64,000 bases of DNA from Elusimicrobiota bacterium (GTDB taxonomy: Bacteria > Elusimicrobiota > Elusimicrobia > UBA1565 > UBA9628): assembly GCA_016182905.1 (NCBI GenBank), contig JACPFR010000016.1, positions 23,719-87,718 on the forward strand, given 5' to 3'. This document shows positions 31,605-39,360 of this stretch, piece after piece (the stretch's first letter is position 1; each line of letters opens with the position of its first letter). The position numbers and the translations under genes are program-made. Below the pieces are notes generated by a model. The model did not search any database. It saw only the letters and a program-made list of their open reading frames with translations, and was not told where the DNA came from.

Positions 31605-33610
31605 CAGCGCTTGAGCGCGAGCGGGACCTTCACGGTGCCGAGGGCGCCGGCGCCGCCGTCGGGAGCGATCTCGTAGGCGTCGAGCTCGAGGACGGCTCCG
31701 GGCGCGAGGCCCGCGGCGGGGCGCCGCAGCAGGAAGGTCTGACGGAGCGTTCCTCCCGGCCGGAGCCCGAGCCCCGAGGCGAGGTCGTCGACCAGGGGCC
31801 AGATCATCGGATAGGGCTTCCGGGTCCCGCGCGAGGGGAACACGGCATCCAGGAGGAGGGCGCCCGAGGCGTCCTTGAGGCGCGGGATGTAGGCCAAGGT
31901 CGTCCTCGGCGCGGCGTCGACGCGCCATTCGAGCTCGAGGACGGTCGTCCCATCCCGGACGAAGGCGGACGCCGCGAGCAGGGCCAGCCTCCCGGCGCGG
32001 GGAGCCTCCGGGCCGGCGCGCCGGGCGGGGCCCGCGGCCGAGGCGGCCAAGTAGACGTCCGCCGGCGCGGACCGGACGGTCGCGCAGTCCGCGTTGGGCC
32101 GCAAGGGGAGGTCCTCGATCGCTCCGTCCGGGCGCTCCACGCGCAGGCCGGACACGCAGGCGAACGAACGCGTCTCGGGGTCGAAGGACAGGAGATTCGC
32201 CTCGCCCGCCGGCAGCCACCGGAAGTTCGCGGCCGGGGCGATCGAGAGGTCGTTGCGGAACACGACGCCCCGTCGCGTCGGCGAGAGCTCGTAATCCCCG
32301 TTGAGCAGCGGAGGCCGGTCCAGCGCGCGTCCCGCGGCCATGACCACGTCGTGGGGGAGATTGAACGCCGGGGCGCGCCGAAGGTAGCGCGGGGCTCCGG
32401 TCACGAACACCGCGTCGACCGGGGGCGACAGCCTTCGGACCGCCGCGGCGAACTCGCGGCGCAGGCGGTGCGAGTCGATCCACTGAGTGCCTTCGTGGAC
32501 GTTCGAGACGGCGGCCGCCGCGAAGAAGAGGCCCGCCGCCCAAGGAAGCGCCGCGGCCGCGCGGCGGCCGCGGGAGGCGGCGAAGGCTCCCGCCGCGGCG
32601 AGCGTCAGGGACCATCCGATCGAAGGGAGCAGGTTGTGCCGCGGGCTCAGGAACCAGAAGAGGTTGGGGGCGTAGGCCAGCAGGGTCCAGGCCGCGCCCC
32701 CCGCCGCGGCGGCGAGCCAGCCGGAGCCGCTCGTCCAGGAGGCGAGCGGAGCGGACTCGTCCCGGGCCTCGGCGCGGACCGCCCGGACGAGCCAGAACGC
32801 GGCGGCCAGCGAGAGGGCGACGAGCGGCAGGCTCCAGGCCCAGTGCGCGTGGGAGCTGGTCGGCCACGGAAGGACGCCTTTGCCCACGGCGACGGCCGCG
32901 TCGCGGCAGCGGTGGAAGAAGTCCTCCCAGCGGATCAGCGGGCGCCCGCCCGAGGCGTGGGGCGACAGGTAGCGCAGCGCGATGTGGGTCGCGTTCAGCG
33001 CCAGCAGCCCGGCGGCGGCGCCGTAGGCCGTCCGGCGCGGGGCGGCGTCCCGGCTCCACGCGACGGCCAGGAGCAGCGGCCATAGGAAGAAGACCTGGTC
33101 GTAGGTGAACAGCGCGACCGCGTAGACGGCGCAGGCCGGCAGCCGCCGCCCGCCCGCCGCCAGCAGGAAGGCGGACAAGGTCAGGGCGGCGGGGATCTGA
33201 CATTGCGGGATCAAGGTGATCCAGAAGTGGGTCTCGCCGTGGTTCGGCGCCACGGCGAACGCCGCGGCCGCGGCGAGCGCGACCGAGCGCAGGCCGGTGA
33301 GCCGGCGGACGAGGAGGAACAGCAATGCGGCGTTCAGGGCGTCGAAGGCGAGGCCGACGAGGTGCATCCCGGCGACGGAGCCGCGCGTCAGCTCGAGGAG
33401 GCCGTAGAAGAACGGGATGTGGAGGTTCCGCCCGGGCACATAGTGGAGGAACTCGAGCCAGAGCCTCTCCGGCGAGGCGCCTGCGAGCAGGTCGAGGAAG
33501 GAGAAGTCGTCGAGATAGAGCCCGCAGAAGGGGACCGTGAAGAGGAACGGCGCGGCGCCGAGGATCGCCGCGGCGAGCGCGAGCCGCCGGTCGCCCTTCG
33601 GTCCGTCCAT
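31604..33610 (-). CDS. Polytopic GT-C-like membrane protein
   Basis: A 668-residue protein. The first two-thirds are about ten to twelve hydrophobic segments beginning LAAAILGAAPFLFTVPF, with an acidic DD pair in GLYLDDFSFLDLL in the first extracytoplasmic loop, the position of the catalytic acid in GT-C glycosyltransferases. The last roughly 230 residues form a soluble, probably periplasmic, beta-rich domain. I infer a lipid-sugar-dependent transferase, but the family is not securely recognised. Its ATG overlaps the upstream GT4 stop codon as TGATG, and it ends the operon that starts with the O-antigen ligase-like gene at 37877. Confidence 0.65.
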   Translation of the reverse strand: MDGPKGDRRLALAAAILGAAPFLFTVPFCGLYLDDFSFLDLLAGASPERLWLEFLHYVPGRNLHIPFFYGLLELTRGSVAGMHLVGLAFDALNAALLFLLVRRLTGLRSVALAAAAAFAVAPNHGETHFWITLIPQCQIPAALTLSAFLLAAGGRRLPACAVYAVALFTYDQVFFLWPLLLAVAWSRDAAPRRTAYGAAAGLLALNATHIALRYLSPHASGGRPLIRWEDFFHRCRDAAVAVGKGVLPWPTSSHAHWAWSLPLVALSLAAAFWLVRAVRAEARDESAPLASWTSGSGWLAAAAGGAAWTLLAYAPNLFWFLSPRHNLLPSIGWSLTLAAAGAFAASRGRRAAAALPWAAGLFFAAAAVSNVHEGTQWIDSHRLRREFAAAVRRLSPPVDAVFVTGAPRYLRRAPAFNLPHDVVMAAGRALDRPPLLNGDYELSPTRRGVVFRNDLSIAPAANFRWLPAGEANLLSFDPETRSFACVSGLRVERPDGAIEDLPLRPNADCATVRSAPADVYLAASAAGPARRAGPEAPRAGRLALLAASAFVRDGTTVLELEWRVDAAPRTTLAYIPRLKDASGALLLDAVFPSRGTRKPYPMIWPLVDDLASGLGLRPGGTLRQTFLLRRPAAGLAPGAVLELDAYEIAPDGGAGALGTVKVPLALKR

Positions 33611-34707
33611 CACGGCCGTCCGGCGCCGTACAGGCGGGACAGCTCGGCGATCATCCGGTCGCGCGAAAAGCCCCCGCGGACGCGTTCGCGGCCCGCCGCG
33701 CCGAGCTTGAGGCGCAGGGCCTTGTCGTCGATGAGCTGCTGGCAGCGCTCGAGCAGCTCCATCTCGCTCTTCACGATGAACCCGGTGACCCCGTCCTCGA
33801 CGGCGTCGCGGTTGCCGGCGTTGTCCGAGGCGACGACCGGAAGGCCGGCCGCCATGGCCTCGAGGACGGCGTTCGGCAGGGCGTCCCAGCGGGAGTAGTG
33901 GACGAAGAGGTCGAGCGCGCGCAGGCGCTCCCGCGCCTCCTCGGCCGGCTTCCAGCCCGTGATCTCGGCGCGGCCCGCCAGGTTCATGTTCTCGAGCAGG
34001 ACCCGCGCCCGGGCCTCGTCGTCGCCTCCGCCGATCCAGACGCACTTGAGCCCGTTGCGGGAGTCGGTCAGGCGCTGCGCGAGCAGGATCCACGCGTCGG
34101 GGTTCCGCGCGTAGGTCAGGCGCCCGCAGGAGCCGACGGCGATCCCGTCGTGAGGCAGCGGCTCGAGGAACTCGCCGAGATAGGCGTCGCAGACCGTGTG
34201 CACGGGGCCGCCGCCGAGCGCGCGCGCCGCGGCGGCCTCGCCGGGGGCGCAGGCGATCGTCTCGCCGAAGCGGGCGGCGGCCTTCTCGACGGTCTTGTAG
34301 AGCAGGCGTGAGGCCGCGGAGCGGTCCTGCTGGAGGAACCCGTAGCCGTGAGGCGTGTAGAAAACGGTCTTGATGCCGGCGGCCCTGGCCGCGGCGCGGG
34401 CGAGCACGCCCGCCTTCGAGGAGTGCGCGTGGACCACGTCCGGACGATGCTCGGCGAAGAGCGCCCGGAGCTTGCGCAGGGCCTCGAGGTCGTCGACCGG
34501 CGAGATCTCCCGGGTCATCTCGGGGACGAAATACGCGGCCCTGGCTCCCGCGCATTCGGCCCGGTAGGCGTCCGGAGAGCCTCCGCGGACCGCGTAGACC
34601 AAGGACACCGCGAAACGCGCGGGATCGAGGCCGTTGCAGATCGCGGCGACCTGCTCGCCCGTCCCTCCGGGTCCGCCGCACTCGACGACTTGAAACACCT
34701 TGATCAT
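33610..34707 (-). CDS. Glycosyltransferase family 4 protein
   Basis: A 365-residue GT-B glycosyltransferase. The N-terminus has IKVFQVVECGGPGGTGEQVAAICNGL with the Gly-rich acceptor loop and DVVHAHSSKAGVLARAAARAAG typical of GT4. The donor domain has CGRLTYARNPDAWILLAQRL, SRWDALPNAVLEAMAAGLPVVASDNAGNRDAVEDGVTG and an E-x7-E-like pair. Substrates unknown. It overlaps the upstream membrane-protein stop codon as ATGA and belongs to the 31604-37877 operon. Confidence 0.92.
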   Translation of the reverse strand: MIKVFQVVECGGPGGTGEQVAAICNGLDPARFAVSLVYAVRGGSPDAYRAECAGARAAYFVPEMTREISPVDDLEALRKLRALFAEHRPDVVHAHSSKAGVLARAAARAAGIKTVFYTPHGYGFLQQDRSAASRLLYKTVEKAAARFGETIACAPGEAAAARALGGGPVHTVCDAYLGEFLEPLPHDGIAVGSCGRLTYARNPDAWILLAQRLTDSRNGLKCVWIGGGDDEARARVLLENMNLAGRAEITGWKPAEEARERLRALDLFVHYSRWDALPNAVLEAMAAGLPVVASDNAGNRDAVEDGVTGFIVKSEMELLERCQQLIDDKALRLKLGAAGRERVRGGFSRDRMIAELSRLYGAGRP

Positions 34708-35987
34708 GCGGGCTCCAGGCCGAGCAGGCGAAGCGCCTCCTCGGCGGCGAACGGGAACATCATCGGGCAGTAGAGCAGCTTGTGGCGTCCGGCGCTGCCC
34801 AGGTCGAATTCGAGCAGGGCGGCGCCGACGGTCATCGTCGCGAAGAACGCGGCCAAGGCGAGGCGCTGGGGGGATCTCCGTCCGCGGACGGCTCCCGCCA
34901 AGGCGAGGCAGGCCAGGACGAGGAGCGTGACGTTCTCCGCGGCCGCGGCCCAGCGTCCGGGCTTCCCCTCCAAAGGATAAAGGCCGGGAAGGGGCATGAA
35001 GAGCACGGTCAGAGCGCCTTTCGGCACGTAGAGCGCGACGTCGAGCCAGGTCTTGAAGACCTCGCCGGGATAGATCTGCGTGCCGATAGTCCTTCCCGCC
35101 TCGGTCGCCGCCCATTGCCGGTCCGCCGCTTGACGGACGTCCCGGAAGCGGCTGATCCCCTCCGGGGAGGTCGGGCTGTGGGTCACGTACGCGTCGGTCG
35201 TGTCGATCGTGACCGGGATCAAACGCGGCGCGATCCGATCCTGGTCGGCGGCGCCGAGCTCCTGGGTATGGAAAGCGGCGAGGATGGTCCGCGCGCCGTA
35301 AGGAAAGAACGCGAGGGCCAGCATGAGGACGGCGGCGGTCAGCGCCGCGTTGGTCCGGGGCGGGCGCCGCGCCGACAGACCGAGGGCGAGGAGCAGCGCC
35401 GTTCCCAGGGCGATCGGGAGATAAGTCCTCAAAAAGCCGGCGCAGAGCAGCGCGGCGCCGGAGCTCAGGGCGAGCGCAATCGTCCGGGCTCTCGGGGCGC
35501 CCGCGTCGAACCCCGCGGCGAAGGCGGCGCCGAGGGCGGCATAGACGAGCAGCGCGATGGGGGCTTCCTTCAGGTTCTGCGACGTGAAGAAGACGTGGGA
35601 CGGCCACGCGGCCAAGGCGAGTCCGGCGAGCGCCGCCGGAAGCGCGGGGAAGGCCCCGGACAGCGTCCAGGCGAACGCCGCGACGGCGAGAGCGCCCAGG
35701 AGGGCGTTCAGGAGCTTGAGCAGGAAAGGGCGGACCCCGAACGTCCTGTAGACGCCGAGGGAGACCGAGGTCTGCAGGCGTTCGGCCAGCGAGCCGTTGA
35801 AGCGCGGCGCGCGGCCCGCCCGGATGTCCTCGAGCGCGCCGACGGCGTTTTCGTGGGCCAGGGACGCGTCCGTGTAGTAGTAGGCGGGGAAGAGGGGGTG
35901 GAACTCCGTCGCGGTCGCGCAGGCGACGCGCAGGGCGAAAGCGAACGCGGCCAGGGCCGTCAGCGGCCGGGTTCTAATCCAGGACAC
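34704..35987 (-). CDS. Polytopic membrane protein, GT-C/ArnT-like
   Basis: A 427-residue protein with about ten hydrophobic segments. The first extracytoplasmic loop (FHPLFPAYYYTDASLAHENA) has acidic residues where GT-C enzymes such as ArnT and PMT carry catalytic acids, and RTFGVRPFLLKLLNALLGALAV is the usual second-helix region. A role in adding a sugar from a lipid donor outside the membrane is inferred. It overlaps the upstream GT2 gene (35974) by 14 bases and is coupled to the GT4 downstream. Confidence 0.65.
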   Translation of the reverse strand: MSWIRTRPLTALAAFAFALRVACATATEFHPLFPAYYYTDASLAHENAVGALEDIRAGRAPRFNGSLAERLQTSVSLGVYRTFGVRPFLLKLLNALLGALAVAAFAWTLSGAFPALPAALAGLALAAWPSHVFFTSQNLKEAPIALLVYAALGAAFAAGFDAGAPRARTIALALSSGAALLCAGFLRTYLPIALGTALLLALGLSARRPPRTNAALTAAVLMLALAFFPYGARTILAAFHTQELGAADQDRIAPRLIPVTIDTTDAYVTHSPTSPEGISRFRDVRQAADRQWAATEAGRTIGTQIYPGEVFKTWLDVALYVPKGALTVLFMPLPGLYPLEGKPGRWAAAAENVTLLVLACLALAGAVRGRRSPQRLALAAFFATMTVGAALLEFDLGSAGRHKLLYCPMMFPFAAEEALRLLGLEPA

Positions 35988-36672
35988 GGTAGCGCAGGAG
36001 GCAGAGCAGGTAGGAGAAGCCGTCCTTCCAGGTGATCTTCTTGCCCTCTTCGTAGGTGCGGCCGGAGTAGGAGATGGGGACCTCGTAGATGCGCATGCGC
36101 CGCTTGCAGATCTTCGCCGTGATCTCGGCCTCGATGCCGAAGCGCTCGCTGCGCAGGGGGACGGCCTTGATCTTCTCCGTCAGGAAGACCTTGTAGCAGG
36201 TCCCCATGTCGGTCAGGTTGATGTTGTAGAGCACGTTCGTGATCAAGGTGAAGACCATGTTCCCGAAGTAGTGCCAGAAGAAGAGCACGCGGTGCGGGCC
36301 GCCGAGGAAGCGCGAGCCGTACACCGCGTCGGCGCGGCCGTCGAGCAGGGGGACGAGCAGGGCGGGATAGTCCGCGGGATCGTATTCGAGGTCGGCGTCC
36401 TGGACGATGACGAGCTCTCCGGTCGCGTGCGCCAGGGCGGTGCGCAGGGCCGCGCCCTTGCCGCGGTTGCGCTCGTGCAGGACGACCTTAGCCCGGCCGC
36501 CGAGGTCCTTGAGGAGCTCGCGCGTGCCGTCGGTCGAGCCGTCGTCGACGATGACGATCTGCTTCGCCGCGGGGATCTCCGCCGCCTCGACGCGGCGCAG
36601 GAGCTCGAGGACCGTGTCCTTCTCGTTGTAGACGGGGATGAGGATGGAAAGCGTTTTCTTCACCGGGGACAT
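35974..36672 (-). CDS. Glycosyltransferase family 2 (polyprenyl-phosphate sugar synthase-like)
   Basis: A 232-residue GT-A glycosyltransferase without C-terminal membrane helices. Motifs are LSILIPVYNEKDTVLELLRRV, VIVDDGSTDGT, GKGAALRTALAHATGELVIVQDADLEYDPADYPAL, and YGSRFLGGPHRVLFFWHYFGN. This is the pattern of dolichyl-/undecaprenyl-phosphate mannose or glucose synthases, which make the lipid donors used by GT-C enzymes. Two GT-C-like genes are in the same operon, which fits. The start overlaps the ligase stop as TAATG. Confidence 0.92.
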   Translation of the reverse strand: MSPVKKTLSILIPVYNEKDTVLELLRRVEAAEIPAAKQIVIVDDGSTDGTRELLKDLGGRAKVVLHERNRGKGAALRTALAHATGELVIVQDADLEYDPADYPALLVPLLDGRADAVYGSRFLGGPHRVLFFWHYFGNMVFTLITNVLYNINLTDMGTCYKVFLTEKIKAVPLRSERFGIEAEITAKICKRRMRIYEVPISYSGRTYEEGKKITWKDGFSYLLCLLRYRVLD

Positions 36673-37877
36673 TATAGGTTTTCGCCTCGCGCGCGAAGGG
36701 GCGTCGTGCCCCAGGCCCAGATGAACAGCACGAGAGTCGTCACCTGTTCGTTCTGAAAGGCGACCTCGGTCAGGTTCATCACGAGGAACGCGGCGACGGC
36801 CGCGAGGGCCCACAGCGCGCGTGATCCGGTCTCCAGGCGCGCGGCGCGCCAGGCGCCGGTGAGGAGCGTCCCGAGCGCCGCCGACAGGGCCGCCGCGCCG
36901 AGGATCCCGCGCTCGGCGAGCTGGTGGAGGTAGAGATTGTGGGCGGAGCCCCATACGTTTTCGTTGTCGAGGGAGCCCTGGAAGTAGGTCGTGAACAGGG
37001 TCCGGTAATGCGAGGGGCCGACCCCGGTCCAGACATGGTCGCGGAACATCCGCCACGCGGACGACCAGAGGACGTAGCGGGCGTTTTGAGAGTCGCGCGG
37101 GTTGAAGTCCACGACCAGGCGGAACAGGGAGCGGCGATCTCCCGTCGGGAGGAACTCCCAGGCCGTCGCGATCGCGAGGAGGACCGCGGCGATCCAGGCG
37201 CCGACTCGACGCGAGGCGGGATCGAGGGCGCAGACCGCGGCGAAGCCTGCCGCCGCGGCGAAGATGGAACTGCGCGTCTGATTGAACACGAGGAGCGCGA
37301 CGGTCGCCGCCATGAGCGCGCCCGCGAGTCGCCGGGCCGCCGGTCTCCGAAAAACCTCGTTGGGGCGGACGAACGCGCACAGTCCGCCGAGGAGGCAGAA
37401 GGTCAACTGCTCGCCGTACGCGACGGGATGGACGAAGGCATGCGGGCGGGGAAGAGGAAAGCCGGGCTGGCGCTCCATGATCGCGACCGCGGCTTGACCG
37501 GCTCCGACCGCCAGGATCACCGTGAAACCAGCGGCCAGCGCCGCCCAGACGGCCGGCACCGTTTCCTCGGAGAACGCGGCGGTGAGGAGGAGCAGGACCC
37601 ACAGCTTGTGGAAGTCCTTGGCGTTGTCGTGAAGGCTTTGGGCGGGCCCGGTCCCGAAGCACGTCGCCGCCAGGCCGGTGAGACAATAGAACAGGATGGC
37701 CCAGACGGCGGGAGTCTTCTTCCAGGCGTTCACCACCGGCGCCGCGCCGCCGGTGGTCCAACGAGCGAACAGGGCGAGGGTCAAAAGCGCGAGGGCCGCA
37801 TTGGTCGCCGCGATGGAGACGGGTAGAACCGCAGCCACGAGAAGGACCGCTGCGGCGACGGGCGTCAGGGAACGCAT
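36672..37877 (-). CDS. O-antigen ligase/polymerase-family membrane protein (Wzy_C)
   Basis: A 401-residue polytopic protein with about ten to twelve hydrophobic helices. The large periplasmic loop has the family region VVDFNPRDSQNARYVLWSSAWRMFRDHVWTGVGPSHYRTLF and then WGSAHNLYLHQLAERGILG with the conserved histidine. It should ligate or polymerise undecaprenyl-linked glycans. It heads an operon with GT2, GT-C-like, GT4 and GT-C-like genes. The -10 TAGACT overlaps the stop codon of the gene upstream and ends seven bases before the ATG. Confidence 0.88.
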   Translation of the reverse strand: MRSLTPVAAAVLLVAAVLPVSIAATNAALALLTLALFARWTTGGAAPVVNAWKKTPAVWAILFYCLTGLAATCFGTGPAQSLHDNAKDFHKLWVLLLLTAAFSEETVPAVWAALAAGFTVILAVGAGQAAVAIMERQPGFPLPRPHAFVHPVAYGEQLTFCLLGGLCAFVRPNEVFRRPAARRLAGALMAATVALLVFNQTRSSIFAAAAGFAAVCALDPASRRVGAWIAAVLLAIATAWEFLPTGDRRSLFRLVVDFNPRDSQNARYVLWSSAWRMFRDHVWTGVGPSHYRTLFTTYFQGSLDNENVWGSAHNLYLHQLAERGILGAAALSAALGTLLTGAWRAARLETGSRALWALAAVAAFLVMNLTEVAFQNEQVTTLVLFIWAWGTTPLRARGENL

Positions 37878-37884
37878 GAGGGAG

Positions 37885-37893
37885 AGTCTACCA
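37885..37893 (-). promoter_or_regulatory. Extended -10 promoter of the O-antigen ligase-like operon
   Basis: TGG-TAGACT on the minus strand (hexamer 37885-37890). The TAG is also the stop codon of the upstream gene. It ends seven bases before the ATG at 37877. Confidence 0.5.
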
Positions 37894-39360
37894 GATGAGC
37901 CGGAGCACGGTCGCCGTGACGCCGGGGGCGAGCGCCACGTTCATCCCGGGCTTGGTCTTGAGCTTCCCGGAGACGGTCATCGCGAGGACTCCCGCGTTCG
38001 CCTTATTCAGGAAGGCGGGCAGTTCGGACTCGGGCACGCCGTCGACGAGGACGAGCGTGTCGCAGGACTTGTCCTTGAGGCGGATGAGTGCGCCCTCCGC
38101 CGAGGCCTGCGCGTAGCCGAGGCTGACGAACTTCAGCTCGAGTCCGCGCATCGCGGCGAGAGAGGCGAGGTTGTTCGCGTTGAGCCGGGGATCCTCGAGA
38201 GCGACGGCCGCGACCCTGCCCCCCGCGGCGGCGACGGCGTCGACCAGCGCTCCTCGGTCCCAGCCCGGGTCGGCGCTCGGCGGGGAGGTCCGGAAGGTCC
38301 GGGCCGCGCAGACGCAGAGCCCGGCGCCCAGCAGCAGGGCGGCCGCGGCCCCGCGGGCCGCCGCGCCGCGGAAGGAGACGGCGGCGCGGCCGGCGAGGAG
38401 GGCGACGACGGGCAGCAGAGGTGCGATCAGCCGCGGCTCGCGGTTGACGCCGGCGGCGTAGACGAGCAGCGGCGCCAGGCCCCACAGCGCGGCCCGAAGG
38501 CCCGCGCCCGCCCTCTCGCGGACGGCGAGCGCGGCCGCGGCTCCGACGGCGGCCATCGCCGCGGCGAGCGGCCACGACAGCGCGTCGCGGAGTATGGCGG
38601 CGGCCCAGTCGAGCCGCGCGCCGAGGCCGCCGCCCCCGGCGTAGTCGCCCGCGACGCGGCCGAAGCCCGCGCTCCAGGCGAAGCCGAGCACGTACGGGAG
38701 GTTGACCGCGTACCAGGTCGCCGCGAGCGGGACGGCGACGAGCAGAGCGAGCTTCGCGTGCGGCTTGAGGCGTTCGCGCGCGGGCCAGGCGAAGCCGGCC
38801 GCGACGAGAGGGAAGGTGACCTTGGCCAGGAGCCCGAGCCCGAGGAGCGCGCCGAGCCGCCAGCCCTCGCGCCGGTCGCCGGGCTTCGCGGCGGCGCAGC
38901 GCCAGGCCCACAGTCCGAGGAGGGCGGTCACCAAGGTCTCGACGAGGAAGACGCGCGAGAGGCCGTAGGCGAGCGGGGTCAGCGCGCACAGCGCTCCGCC
39001 GAGCGCGGCCGCGTCGCGCGCGCGGGGATGGCCGCGCCACCACTCGGCCGCGGCGCGCGACCAGGCCCACGCCCCGAGCGCGGCGAGCGGCAGGTTGACC
39101 CACACCGCGACGCGCTCGCCGGGACCGAGGACGGCGTACAGCGGCAGCGGCGCGAGCGAGATCAGCGGCGCCTTGATCCGGAAGGCTTCCAGGTAGGCGT
39201 GAGCGAACTCGAGCGGGCCGGATCGGAGCGCGGCCCAGAGACGGAAGCTCGTCTCCAGGTACCATGCGTCGTCGAACGTCGGGGGCGCGGCGTTCCGCGC
39301 GACGTGCCAAGCCGTGGCCCCGAGTGCGGCGGCCGCCGCCGCCGCGCAGAGGCGTCTCAC
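37888..39360 (-). CDS. Glycosyltransferase family 39/ArnT-like membrane protein
   Basis: A 490-residue polytopic protein. The first loop contains PPTFDDAWYLETSFRLW with the DD pair expected of GT-C enzymes, followed by KAPLISLAPLPLYAVLGPGERVAVWVNLPLAALG, typical of PMT/ArnT members. About eleven hydrophobic segments precede a soluble C-terminal domain of about 130 residues. It should transfer a sugar from a polyprenyl-phosphate donor. The start is a GTG overlapping the upstream stop codon as GTGA. It is the last gene of the operon beginning at 46280. Confidence 0.8.
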   Translation of the reverse strand: MRRLCAAAAAAALGATAWHVARNAAPPTFDDAWYLETSFRLWAALRSGPLEFAHAYLEAFRIKAPLISLAPLPLYAVLGPGERVAVWVNLPLAALGAWAWSRAAAEWWRGHPRARDAAALGGALCALTPLAYGLSRVFLVETLVTALLGLWAWRCAAAKPGDRREGWRLGALLGLGLLAKVTFPLVAAGFAWPARERLKPHAKLALLVAVPLAATWYAVNLPYVLGFAWSAGFGRVAGDYAGGGGLGARLDWAAAILRDALSWPLAAAMAAVGAAAALAVRERAGAGLRAALWGLAPLLVYAAGVNREPRLIAPLLPVVALLAGRAAVSFRGAAARGAAAALLLGAGLCVCAARTFRTSPPSADPGWDRGALVDAVAAAGGRVAAVALEDPRLNANNLASLAAMRGLELKFVSLGYAQASAEGALIRLKDKSCDTLVLVDGVPESELPAFLNKANAGVLAMTVSGKLKTKPGMNVALAPGVTATVLRLIW

